Assembly: GCA_936432065.2 (NCBI GenBank)
Contig: OW386293.2
Coordinates: forward strand, 44,115,923-44,179,922
Direction of reading: 5' to 3'
DNA length: 64,000 nucleotides
Source: Rutpela maculata
Lineage: Eukaryota; Arthropoda; Insecta; Coleoptera; Cerambycidae
The translations under genes and the position numbers were made by a program. The notes beneath the pieces are model-generated. The model did not search any database and was not told where the DNA came from. It was given only the letters and a program-made list of their open reading frames with translations. Positions 11,201-22,040 of this stretch are shown here, piece after piece (position 1 is the stretch's first letter; each line of letters opens with the position of its first letter).

Positions 11201-11295
11201 CAACAATTTATTAAAGCATGTTTGGTTTTATCCTCATATTTTGATACAAAAAATCTACTCTTAAACTATGACCTATTATTAATGGTCCACCCTGT
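8224..11295. mobile_element. Long palindromic element P2 (about 3.1 kb)
   Basis: It starts ACAGGGTGAACCATTAATAA and ends TTATTAATGGTCCACCCTGT, so the ends are inverted copies. The left arm (8224-9385) and right arm (10035-11295) match in inverted order over more than 1 kb, for example GATACAGGGTGTCAAAAT at left against its complement near 11175. The spacer 9386-10034 holds a TE-type coding exon (9450-9877). The ends and outer arms match element P4 (21451-24251), so both belong to one family. Arms this long with coding content between them suggest an internally deleted long-TIR transposon. Confidence 0.8.
9450..9877 (+). pseudogene. C-terminal exon of a Cys-rich TE-type protein
   Basis: The frame ends at TAA 9875-9877 and encodes a segment with PPAP, then ACKCTKGYRGNCGCRK, NCSIFCKECMGMNCEN and an acidic tail (DADEEIDFDFEN). 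Upstream in the same frame are RTYLQMQHWKGN and NPLIWG followed by TGA at 9596-9598, where family members have GW. This order (aromatic QMQHW-like block, WGW, PAP, Cys cluster) recalls a widespread but poorly characterised arthropod TE-associated protein family, recognised by eye only. A TAA at 9500-9502 is a second lesion. CCTCAG at 9444-9449 could be the splice acceptor. The Cys cluster probably binds zinc. The missing upstream exons would lie in an autonomous relative. The exon sits exactly between the arms of P2. Confidence 0.6.
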
Positions 11296-11455
11296 GTATA
11301 TATTTTGTAGATCATCCTTTCTAGAAGGTCATCATTTAAATAGGCCGATCCAATCAAAACTTCCCTGTCCCTCAATCCCACTAGAAAGATTACTTAGCAT
11401 TTAGGCACATGTCACAATAGAAGTAGTAATCTAGGTGTTATGCACGTAATTTCAG
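11296..11455. other. Intron-like AT-rich sequence
   Basis: It separates the P2 end from the GC-rich exon candidate and finishes in TGCACGTAATTTCAG, a plausible acceptor. Nothing else was seen. Confidence 0.3.
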
Positions 11456-11579
11456 GAAGGGAACGGCCACTGGCTATCCCTGGAGGCCGAGCTGGTGATG
11501 AGAGATGGAGAGGTGGTCGGGACGAAGATGCCGACGGGCCATTCACTACTGGTCGACTGCCGTTTCGAACTGCCTTTCG
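11456..11579 (+). CDS. Candidate host-gene internal exon (41 codons plus one base)
   Basis: A GC-rich island bounded by ...AATTTCAG (AG at 11454-11455) and GTAAGTAGG (GT at 11580-11581), both good splice consensus. Frame 1 is open throughout and reads as natural protein: [20 protein letters not shown] at the start and [13 protein letters not shown] at the end. Frame 3 is also open but is Arg/Gly-rich, as expected of a GC-biased shadow. The exon would end in phase 1. Its start phase agrees with the end of the weaker patch at 6425-6539. No known domain was identified. It could instead be old TE sequence, but composition and splice sites make it the best host-gene signal in the window. Confidence 0.4.
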
Positions 11580-12017
11580 GTAAGTAGGAATCCAGCAAAT
11601 CCAAGATTTACTCGCTGTCGCAAGTGCGGGCCCTCATCCCGGGCTGAGCCTGAGTTTATGTTCGCCAACGTTGAAGCTAAGCTGTAATCTGTGTAGGATG
11701 TACTAGTGCTAGCGTAGGCATATAGGGTTAGAATATCCATTATTAGAATACTAGTAGGTAATAGGCACTGGAAATAAAATCTAACATTCTCCATATTAGT
11801 ACAGTCCGAGGTCTTTTGACAAGAAGTATAAAATAAAAGAAACTCAACCATTTTTCCAAGATGGCGACGTTTCCACAGGGACAACAAAGGTCAGAAATTT
11901 ACATGGACACTCGAGATAGACCACTATAATGCTCTCAACAGCATGAAATTAAATTAATGACTAAAAGTCCCGTAAGCAAAATGACTGAAAGCTCTTCTAT
12001 TAGTATACAGGCTTAAA
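11580..12017. other. GC-rich shoulder then AT-rich sequence
   Basis: GC-rich sequence continues to about 11690 (CAAGTGCGGGCCCTCATCCC) downstream of the donor-like GTAAGT. Open frames on both strands there show no recognisable domain. The remainder is unremarkable. Confidence 0.35.
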
Positions 12018-12401
12018 CATCTGAAAATATTTTAGTCCAGTCGACGTAGGTATTTACCCACAAAAAGTTGCAAACTGTGTAAACTTTTTTAATGAGTTCG
12101 TAAAAGTGTGTAGAATCATATTCTGAAAAGTTTACATTTCGCGCGGGTGCAGAACATAAGAAAAAGTGAAAATAAAAATTTTTTTAATCCATTTTTTCAA
12201 AATTTTGAAATTAAATCAAGCTAGGAAAAAGTAAAAAATACAGATGGATAGATCACGTATTTATGAACAAAAAATGTCCTAACAAAATTTATCGTTAAAG
12301 CCACGGTTTTCCCGGAAAAAATAGTCAAGTATAAAGTTATAACTCGGAACGAGATCCATGTGTGCACGCGCTTGAATACGCATGACTATGACACCGACGC
12401 A

Positions 12402-14159
12402 CAGTGGGAAAAATATGCCCTTTTTTGGACAAAAATCTGCCGACAGTAGAGATTTCAATCAAATTAAATTTAAAAAATGGCAAATACCCTCAAGACATTG
12501 TACTTTAGAGTAGTGCTGCGGCAAAGTGGCTTTGGATTAACCTAACCTAAAAATCGCAGATATTACTTCCACATCCAGAGGAAGTATAGAAACGACAAAA
12601 AATTTTTAAAAAATTTTATTGTTCAAATAGGCTTAGAATGTCATGAAACGTCGAGATTTTAGGTTTGAGCAAAAAAATGTCTGTCGGTCTGCCTAACTTT
12701 TTTGTGCGCATGATTACTCAGGAATCGTTTAAGATATCGACTTGAAATTTCGTACACATATGTATTTTAACGAGATCTGGAACTAGATTATATTTTCATC
12801 TTATTCTGTTGAATGGTTGTGGAGTAAATTGTGGTAAATGGGGGTAAATAGGTAAATCAAGCAGGTCCATAAAATTGGTATTTAGTATATACAAGAGAAA
12901 CTAATGTCTCAAAAAAAAATGTTAGCATTAGCCACCCCCAATACTACCACACCCCATTATAAAAGGGGATGAAAAAAATTATTTCATCGTAGATGACCAT
13001 TCGAAAGCTTATTTTAAAGAGGAAGATTAAATGATGTATTTATTAGAAATAAATTGAATTTTTTTTTTGAATCCTATACATAACCTCAAAATTTGCCAAA
13101 AAAGTCATTTTTTAAGTAACTTAAAATATTTCAAAATCCTGACATGATGGGCCAATTCTGAGGCCAGATTCGGATTCAGCGCGAAAAATTAGTTATAATG
13201 GGGTGGGGGTAGTAATGGAGGTGGCATTTGCCAAAATTTTTTTTGAGACCTTAGCTTCTCTTATACCACCCCATTATAAAAGGAGGTGAAAAAAGAAAAT
13301 GTGATTTACTATGTGTACAAGAACCAAAGGCCTCAATTTTTTTTTACTTCATTCAGTTTTAACCCCAACATTATCCAATTTCCCAAGTAATTTTTCGCGC
13401 TAAACCAGAATTGGCCCATCATGTCAGGACTTAGGTTACTTAAAAAATGACTTTCTTGACAAATTTTGAGGTTATGTATAGGATTCAAAAAAATTTTCAA
13501 TTTATTTCTAATAAATACATCATTTAATCTTCCTCTTTAAAATAAGCTTTCGAATGATCATTTACGATGAAATATTTTTTCCCCTCTTTTATAATGGGGT
13601 GGGGGTAGTATTGGGGGTGGCTAATGCTAAAAAATTTTTTGAGACATTAGCTTCTCTTGTATATACTAAATACCAATTTTATGGACTCTTACCTGCTTGA
13701 TTTACCTATTTACCCCCATTTACCCCAATTTACCCCAGAACTATTCAACGGAATAAGATGAAAATATAACCTAGTTCCAGATCTCGTTAAAATACATATG
13801 TGTACCAAATTTCAAGTCTATATCTTAAACGGTTCCAGAGTAATCGTGCGCACAAAAAAGTTACAGACAGACCGACAGACATTTTTTTGCTCAAAACTAA
13901 AATCTCGACGTTTCATGACATTCTAAGCCTATTTGAAAAATAATTTTTTTTTAAATTTGTTGTCGTTTCTATACTTCCACTGGATGTGGAAATAATATCT
14001 GCGATTTTTAGGTTAGGTTAATTCAAAGCCACTTTGCCGCAGCACTACTCTAAAGTACAATGTCTTAAGAGTATTTGCTATTTTTTTTATTTAATGTGAT
14101 TGAAATCTCTGCTGTCGGCAGATTTTTGTCCAAAAAAGGGCATATTTTTCCCACTATGA
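12402..14159. mobile_element. Long palindrome P3 with embedded R1 3' ends
   Basis: It starts CAGTGGGAAAAATATGCCC and ends GGGCATATTTTTCCCACTATGA. GACGCA flanks both sides (12396-12401 and 14160-14165), a 6-bp target duplication. The arms are inverted for over 700 bp, including AGTAGTGCTGCGGCAAAGTG at left and its complement near 14025-14045. Each arm also carries the 3' half of an R1 element (12567-12980 and 13560-13996), so R1 sequence was present before the palindrome formed. The centre is about 13195-13385. Confidence 0.7.
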
Positions 14160-14165
14160 GACGCA

Positions 14166-14911
14166 CTGAATTACATGTCACTAAATCGGAATTTGTTCAA
14201 TCTATATGAGTGTTGGTTCATTTAAAAGATGGAAATTGTAACTTTCTGATGCTTTTTTATTTTAAACAATACAAGCAAAGGATGGATGGGAAAAATATAC
14301 TTATATATATTATCACGCCCGAACTCAATCGTCGCAATAAACAATATAGAAAAAAATAAAAGCCCTTCAAAAAAATTAATTCTTCATTGAGAACTATTGA
14401 AAAGTGTGTACACTTCATGATTATTATGGTTTATTGCGTTGTAGTAACGAGGATTAAAAAAAAGTACATCTCAAATCATTTTAATTTCCTTGCTTGATGA
14501 TTTTTTTTTTGATAAATATATGTATTGGAGGAACTTGTCAAGAAATTGACCCATTGGAAAAAATAAAATATCACTATTTCGGAAAAAAATGTATATTTTT
14601 CGAATGTTCAGACACAAAATCGTTACTTGTATGCATTTTTTCGAAAATATGATCAATCAGATCATGATAAGAAATTGTGATTGTCATGATTTTATCCTTA
14701 TAACTATGAAAATATCTTTGATTATTTTGAATATAAATTCTGGAACTTTTCCAATACATTAACAAATGTATAAGGAATTCAATGGATATAGCTGAAATGT
14801 GTGTAATAAATACAATACAGTAAAGGCACGTAAAAATTCATGCGAGCGATTCAGCGGCTATGTGTGGTGTCTGTGTATGCGTTAATAATTATATATTTTC
14901 CCTCCATACTC
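14166..14911. other. Inner part of the split outer element, nothing recognised
   Basis: AT-rich sequence between P3 and the LINE insertion point. No coding similarity was seen. Confidence 0.4.
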
Positions 14912-15410
14912 ACTATTTATCCTTTTTTTTTTCTTTTGGAAGTGTTTTGGCCTCCGAAGACAGGTTCGATTAGCCACAGAAATTTTTACTGTTAGTTTTA
15001 ATTAAAATCAAGTATTAAATTATTGTTTGATTTGCAAATAAGACAGTCATTTCAAAAGGTCAGTCATCCAATGGAACTGTGTAACACTGTTACTTAACTT
15101 TCTAACTAACTTAAACTAACTTAACTTACTTCTGCTGGTGTTTTTTTTGTTTTTGTTTTTTTTTGTTTTTTTTTTGTTTTTTTTTTTCAAGGAATTGAGA
15201 CAGGGACACGATGCGTCTAGGGGTCTGTCAAGACTTGCACATTCACAGGAAAGACCACGGATATCAGGGGTTAAACATGGGGATAAACAATAGGATTTTT
15301 AACATATATAATATACATAAATGCTAGTACTAATGAATTTCCTAATGGAAAAAAGGAAAAAAAAAATATTTTTTTCCTCCTTTTTTTCTTTTTTTTTCCG
15401 GCAATATTAC

Positions 15411-18400
15411 TTAAATTAAAATGCGTGCAGATTTTATAAAGTTATATATTATCAAATTAATATTATCATTTTCGATGGACAAAAGATTTTCTAAATTAGT
15501 AGGAAATTGTACTTTTTGGCGAATGAGGGATGAAATAAAATGATCTCTTTCCAGATTATAATCCGAGCAATTAAATATTAGGTGGTTTGGATCAGCACTA
15601 GAGTAGTCATTACATTTACAAATATCAGATCTAATAATTCCTATTTTTTTCAAATGTGAGGGACATCTTGTGTGATTTATTTTTAATCTGGATATTGTCA
15701 AGGATAGTGTTCTTGAGAAATTTCCATCAATATGTGGTATTTTTTGTGGTAAGGTAGGATGAATGTTAGTGTACTGATTACTTGATGTTGATGCAAATTC
15801 CAACCAATCTGCTTCCTAGTGCTCTCGCATTTCTTTTTTAAAAATTGCTTTCATATCTTCTAGCTCTAGCCAATTGAGTGGCTTTAAGTTAGGGAAGCTT
15901 TTTGCAAGTTCGTCTACAATTTCGTTTCCCTCAATTCCTGAGTGTCCTTTTGTCCACAATAAGGTTACCTCCTGTCCGTTTTTCTTTATTTGATGGTATA
16001 GGTTTATAATATTGAAAATTGTTGTGTTTTTCTGTTTTATTGAAAGGTGTCTGATGCTATTGAGCACTGATTGCGAGTCACTAATAATAAGTGTTTTTTT
16101 GCTTTTTTGCTTCTTTGCGTAGATCAAAGCTTTCTCAATAGCAAACGCTTCAGCTGTATATATGGATGTCTTATTGTGCAATCTGTATACCTCAGTTGTG
16201 TTTTGTTGGGGAATGTAAAGTGCGCATCCAGTTCCATGTGAGTTCTTGGAACCATCTGCATAAATTAAATTATATTCCTTGTATTCTTCTAATATTAAAA
16301 GCATAAGTTTTTGGTTCCTTATTCTATTTTCGGTGTATTTTGGGGTGATTATTTGGGGTTTTTGTTGCAACATATCGTAGTCAATTTTGAAGAAGGGGTT
16401 GTTATCCATCTCTCTTATACTTTCTTCATATTCTCTTGTGGTTAGGTATGCTTCAACTAAGGGTGGATTGTTCTTTAGAGACCAGTATTTATTAGTTAGT
16501 GATTCAATCGTAAGGGAATTCATTATATTTGTTCTGTGCGTGCTATATACCCTTAATTTGGATAAGAACTGTTTGGATAAATATTCTACTCTGATGTTGA
16601 ATGGAGGCTCCTGTGCTTCGGCTAAGATGGTGTTACATGGGGATGATTTCATGATACCTAGACAGATTCTAAGCGCTTTATATTGAATTCTATCGATTAC
16701 CTTTCGGTTGGTGTTAGAGGTTGCATAATAAAGTATACAACCGTAGTCCAATATCGGTCTAATATAGTTTCTGTAAAACATTAGTGCTGTTTTAACTTCT
16801 GCTCCCCAGTTAGTATTGCATGTCATTTTTAAAATATTCATAGCTTTATCACATCTTGCTTTCACATAGTGAATATGTTTTGTCCATAGTAGTTTTTTAT
16901 CTAATATAATTCCTAAATATTTAGTGTGATCAACGATTCTGAATGTCATATTGTTCACTGAAATGTGTTGTGGTGTTTGTAGTCTATGTCGTGTGAAAAA
17001 TATTATTACTGTCTTATCCAAGTTTCTTCAAAACAGTGATTGTTTAACCACATGTTTAAATTATATACCATATGTTTTAGTTTAGTTATGCATTTCTGAT
17101 ATGTTGATTGTGTAGTATATAAGCATATGTCATCTGCATACTGTATACATTTTATGTCTTCTTCCCATAGTTGATGAAAGCTGGATGTGTACAAGTTGAA
17201 CAGTAGTGGACTAAGAGTTGATCCCTGAGGTAGACCTTGTCGGACTGTTCTAGGACCTATTAAATTGTTGTTGTGGTTTCTAATATATATTTTTCTATTG
17301 TTGTATAAGTCTATTAGGTTATAAATTGTGTTTTGTGGGATTCCTTGACCAGAAAGTTCTTCCTTTAAAACTTTGTAGTTTAATGCTTCGTAAGCTCCTT
17401 TTATCTCTAGGAATAAACACATCAGGTATTCGTTTCTTGTTAAAGAACACTGTATATCTGTTACAAGATGTGTGAGGGCTTCCTGGGTACCTCTACCACT
17501 TCGGAAACCATACTGACTTATTGGTAAAAGGTTTTTGTTTTCACAGAACCATTCTAACCTATTTTTTATCATTCGTTCATAAATTTTAATAAGGCATGTA
17601 ATTAATGAAATAGGTCTGTACGAACTAAGTAAATCTTTATCCTTTTCAGGTTTCAATATTAAACATATGATTATTTCAACGTTATAATTTGTTGGTTTCC
17701 CATGTAACCACCAGTTATTTAGTGAATTTAGTAAGAGGTGTTTAGCCTCTGTCGTTAAATGACTTAAGATTAGATATGTTATTTTATCTATACCAGGAGA
17801 TGTGCTTTTTTTTTGTTGCAAAGTGGTTTCTAACTCCTGAAATGTAAATGGTTGATTAATTATATTGTCCTCATTGGGTACTCTATGTAGATCTAGGTCC
17901 TCTTCTGCCTGTGATATGGCAAGCGTATCCAAGGCTTTTTCTATAATATCTTTAGCTATTGGTGTATTTGGTTTGATATTTTTATTAGAAATTCTTCTAA
18001 CGAATTTCCATATGTCAGTCAGTGGAGTGTTTCTGTTAAGTTTGGAGACGAAGTTTTTCCAACTGTTACGGCTTTTTTGTTTAAATAGGCGCTTAGCCTG
18101 TGCTTCTATGTTTTTATAGTTTACAATGTTTTCAATATTTGATAATTGTTGGTACTTCTTTAAGGCTTCTTTCCTTTTCTTGACTATGTTTGTGCATTCT
18201 TCATCCCACCATATTGGATGTTCAGTAATATTTTTTTCTACCTTACTTTTCTCTTTTATAGCTTGACCTGCAGCTTTGTCAAGAATTTTGATAAACTGTA
18301 TAAGAGTATTATCTAATGCATTTGTTTCCGTAAGATTTGTTATTTCTTCATTTAGGCATGTTTGGAAGAGATCCCAATCAGCCGTAGCTTCTTTCCACTT

Positions 18401-19114
18401 TAAGTACGGGATTCGTGTTTCTCTGGTATGTTTAATATCATATTTCATGCTAATTAAGTAATGGTCAGAGCCAAGGCTGTCTGGGATAACCTCCCATAAA
18501 AGTTTACTTGATATATCCGGGGTGGACATTGTCACGTCGATTTTTGAAGGAGTTTGTAATGGTTGTGTTATTTTTGTAGCTGAGCCATCATTCATCACTA
18601 TAAAGTTTGAATCGTCTATAGCCTCTGCTAATCTATTTCCTGCTGTATTATTATTACATGAGCCCCAGAGACTGTGATGAGCATTACAATCTCCTCCAAT
18701 TACAATATTTTTAGTGCCGAATTGTGTTATAAAATCCGACCATTCCCTTATAGATATGTTCTCATTAGGTGGTCTATAAACAGTAATTATTTTAAAATCC
18801 GGGCTATTTACATGAACCCCGCAACATTCTAATTTATTATTACCGTTATATTTTATTTTGATTTCCGTCCAATTTAATTTATTTGAAATGAGGATAGCAA
18901 CTCCGCCACCTCTTCTATTTTCCCTATCCTTCCTAATTAAATTATAACCCATTATTTTAAAATGTTTATGTTTCTTTTTTAACCATGTCTCATTTAGTAA
19001 TACAATATCTGCTGCATTTTTCATTAAATAGTTGGTTAAATTAACTTTATTTTCAACAATGGAACGACAGTTCCATTGTATGATATTTAGTCCCTCTTTA
19101 ATATGTTGAGTCAT
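15411..19114 (-). pseudogene. LINE ORF2: endonuclease, reverse transcriptase, RNase H
   Basis: Multidomain enzyme for target-primed reverse transcription. The first ATG is at 19114 and overlaps the end of ORF1 by 17 nt. Domain order: an APE-type endonuclease with QWNCRS, NETW, GGDCNAHH and LGSDHYLI; a reverse transcriptase with SYRPISL, QYGFRSGRGTQEAL, LPQGSTLSPLLFNLY and QYADD; RNase H with YADGSK, TAEAFAI, SDSQSV and GNEIVDELAK; and a C-terminal CxC...H...C motif (CKCNDYSSADPNHLIFNC). RT motif A reads FLEIKGAYE where the family has FLDIKGAYD, so the catalytic Asp is Glu. Lesions: a frameshift around 17010-17035 between the YADD and RNase H segments, and an in-frame TAG at 15816-15818. Otherwise it is well preserved at about 1230 codons. 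Confidence 0.93.
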
Positions 19115-20461
19115 TATCACTATAGTTTAAATCCGTATTAGACAAAAAATTTGTTATCGACTGCTTTATTTGAAAATCATCCAAATTCAAATTACTAGAA
19201 TTACCGCTGGTTACATGACCCAGCAATTGTTCAACAAATAGTGTAATTTGTGTTGCTAATTTTTCCTTGTATTCTAAAAATTCATTTCTATATGGATTAG
19301 GTAATATTGACTGTCTGTGCTCCTCTTTATTTTCTGCAACGATGCGTGATTTTGATGAATGTGGTATGGGTGAGGCTTTGCGCTTCTTATTTTCCCTGTT
19401 TTGTGTTAATGTCTGGGCGGTCTTTGATATAAATTTTGATGTGAGGTATTATTTTGTATTGTCTGTGGCGGTTTGTGTTGAGTTAAAGGGGGAAAGTTTT
19501 CGATTGTATTCAAAATGTCGTATCTATTGTTTATATTAATTTTACTGTTACTAACAATTTTAGAGTAAGTGGGGTTGTTTTCGATTTTTTCTGCCTCTTT
19601 AAAAGATATATTGTTGGTTGCCATAATTTCTTTGATTTTTTTTTGTTTTAAGTAGTCTGGGCATGTTCTAGTTATGGAACCGTGATCATTACTTTTGCAA
19701 TAGACGCAATATAGGTATTCTTTATGACAATTCTCTCTTTCGTGTGCTTCTCCGCAAATGCCACAATGGCTAATTGTACTTTTACATAGTCTTTTTGTGT
19801 GTCCGTACCTCAAACATTTGAAGCACTGGACAACTGGATGTATATACGGTTCGACAGGAAAAATTACAGAATTAATTCTTACCTCATTGGGTATAGTGTT
19901 TCCAAGAAATGATAATATGACCATCTGTCCCTTAATCCATTGGGTTTTACCATCTTTATCTATAGTTTTTCGCTCCATGCGTTTAATCTCTACAATTTTT
20001 TTATCAGATATGATTGAATCTAATAAATATTTTTCATCAAAGTATGTATCGACATTTCTAATAATACCCTTTTTTTGGGTGAATATTTTAGGTATATATG
20101 CTATTAGATTGTTTTGTTTAATTACATCGCTAACAATTAATGAATTTGCGCTTTCATAGTTATTTAAAATAACTTTGACTCTGTTTACTGATTTGATGTC
20201 TATTATTTTATTTTTATAAGCTTCACATAAATAGTAACCCACCCGAATCGGGAAGAGTTTACCAATATTTTTATCCTTGTGTTCGATAAATACGAAATAT
20301 GGACCTTTATCGCTTGGTCTATATTTATTATTGAAGTCAATAAACCTATCCATTTCTAATCCGTTTTTATCCACGTTCATATCAGTATCACCAGTTTTTT
20401 CACTTACCGATTGCCGGGCTGCGTCTCCGGGCGGCTCGCGGCCGCCCGTATCTTTATCCAT
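19098..20461 (-). pseudogene. LINE ORF1: gag-like nucleic-acid-binding protein
   Basis: Gag-like protein expected to coat the LINE RNA. The ATG at 20461 opens a 351-residue frame ending near 19406. Three zinc knuckles lie at about residues 213-226 (CFKCLRYGHTKRLC), 233-245 (CGICGEAHERENC) and 252-267 (CVYCKSNDHGSITRTC), the arrangement of I-type elements. Beyond the stop, a shifted frame stays open from about 19440 to TAA at 19098-19100 (KTAQTLTQNRENKKRKAS...), so one small indel near 19415-19440 cut the original protein. The real end overlaps the ORF2 start by 17 nt, suggesting coupled or reinitiated translation. Confidence 0.88.
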
Positions 20462-21130
20462 CTTTTGTTATTATGTTATTTTACCTGAGATTTCACAATT
20501 AATAATGGTTGGGATGGTTATTCCTTTGTTTTTTATTTTATATATGGTAACTGAAACTATATGTTAACGAAATATCACAATTATTTACTAATTCTTTACT
20601 GTGTAAATTCACTGTTTAACTCGCGCGATGTCTTCTCGATCGAGGTTAATTCGGAACTGACTATTTATCCTCCTATTCACTAAGAGAAATGTTTAAAACG
20701 TGTAATCAGGAAGAGAAAAAAGCTTTATTTTACTCGATAGAACAACTAAGAATTTTTAGAGGTTCCATAGTATGCATTTAACCGTGCACTAGCCGCGCAG
20801 AGTGACAAGGTTATTTCACTATTTTTTTCCAGGAATACCATGGCTTTAACGATACATTTTATTAAGATATTTTTTGTTCAGAAACACATGGTCTATCCAC
20901 CCGTATTTTTTATTTTTTCCTGCCCTGACTTTATTTTAAAATTTTGGAAAAATTCGTATTAATTTTTTTTTTCACTTTTTTTTTATGTTCTGCATCCGAG
21001 CGGAATGTAAACTTTTCAGGATATTATTCTATACATTTTCACGAACTTATTAAAAAAAAAGTTATTCAATTTGCAACTTTTTGCGGGTTTCACTATAAAA
21101 TCTTCTCTGTCGTCTGGGCTATTTCAGTTA

Positions 21131-21450
21131 AATTGTAGATAAATTTCTTAAGAAAATTCGCTCGAAATTGTCAAGCAACTTTGAAAACAAAATCTCTTCC
21201 CTTTTAATCCCCTTTGCAAAATTATTCGGCCATGATAAAATACTTACAACGTCATCGATGTTATTTTAAGCAGCAACTATTTCCTTCATCTTGTACAAAT
21301 TTTTAAATCCCTCTTCAGTAAAATAAAATTTTCTATAAATCGTATTGTAAAGTTTTGGAATGGATGTAAGCTTTACGAAAAACTCTGTATAAGCTCTGGA
21401 GAATTTTGGTCTTGAAAATTAAATTAAAATCAGGGAAAATAACAAATTAT
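21131..21450. other. Nothing recognised
   Basis: AT-rich flank between the outer inverted-repeat element and palindromic element P4. Confidence 0.4.
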
Positions 21451-21670
21451 ACAGGGTGGACTAAAATATGAGGATATAATTTAGTAAATTTTTACTGTGG
21501 AAAAAGATACAGGATGTCAAAATTGTCATTTTATTTTATTTTTTTTTGCAATATCTCAACTACCTCTTGACCGATCATCTCCCAATTTGGTAAGGAAACA
21601 TTTGTTAAGCTAAGAAACAATAATTTATCTACTACATCACGCTAGTCCGTGGAGGGCGCCTCATGAGGTA

Positions 21671-22040
21671 GGGGAGGGTGGGGCACATTTGACATGAAAT
21701 TTACTACTGGCAACAGAAAAGTTATTTTTAGAGATTTTGCAATGAATATTTGTGAGTAGAATCATGACACACTTCAAATTCATTTAATTATATTTGGTTC
21801 GAATAATTATTTAATATACCAAAAATAACAGGAATATAATAATTTTGTGAATTTTGACAAATGTGCCCCACCGTGGGGTACATTTGACTATAGGTGGGGC
21901 AGCTTTGACATGCAATAGAATGCTTTAGAAACATAATATTTATTGCTAATATTGACTTACAATCATGACGATCACACTTATATTTAACTCATAACTAGAA
22001 ATGATTGCTAAAAAATATTCTTAACGCCTACATTAAAAGT
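21671..22040. repeat. pogo element terminus and 3' UTR
   Basis: Begins with GGGGAGGGTGGGGCACATTTG directly after TA, then carries TGTGCCCCACCGTGGGGTACA (around 21863-21885), a local inverted repeat. It lies just downstream of the transposase tail on the minus strand and resembles the terminus at 4640-4667. The matching 5' terminus is absent. Confidence 0.5.

Larger units (their letters stand above)
14924..20659 (-). mobile_element. I-superfamily LINE, nearly full length (5.7 kb)
   Basis: A non-LTR retrotransposon on the minus strand, flanked by the 12-bp target duplication ACTATTTATCCT at 14912-14923 and 20660-20671. Order from its 5' end is: 5' UTR (begins AGTTCCGAATTAACC), gag-like ORF1, then ORF2 with endonuclease, reverse transcriptase, RNase H and a C-terminal zinc motif, a 3' UTR with AAAACAAAA-type runs, and an A-rich tail. 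A gag with three zinc knuckles plus an RNase H domain points to the I superfamily (I/Nimb/Outcast-like) rather than Jockey or R1. The intact ends and few coding lesions indicate a fairly recent insertion. It lies inside an older inverted-repeat element. Confidence 0.92.
12018..21130. mobile_element. Outer inverted-repeat element split by later insertions
   Basis: Arms at 12018-12340 and 20815-21130 are inverted copies. Left CAAAAAGTTGCAAACT and GTTCTGCACC-type blocks match right TTTGCAACTTTTTG and TGTTCTGCATCC; left TAAAGCCACGG matches right CCATGGCTTTAA. Between the arms lie palindrome P3 (12402-14159) and the LINE (14924-20659), each an insertion with its own target duplication. Without them the parent would be about 1.6 kb, another foldback-type element. 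Confidence 0.55.

Noticed and set aside
11546..11887. 113-codon minus-strand frame near the exon candidate
   Set aside because: Ser/Thr-rich shadow of the GC-rich patch with no recognisable domain and no splice context on that strand.
15140..15190. Poly-T/G tract as an independent microsatellite
   Set aside because: It is part of the LINE 3' UTR, where AAAACAAAA runs are read on the minus strand.
16387..18461. Plus-strand open frames opposite the LINE
   Set aside because: Shadows of the minus-strand ORF2, without domains of their own.
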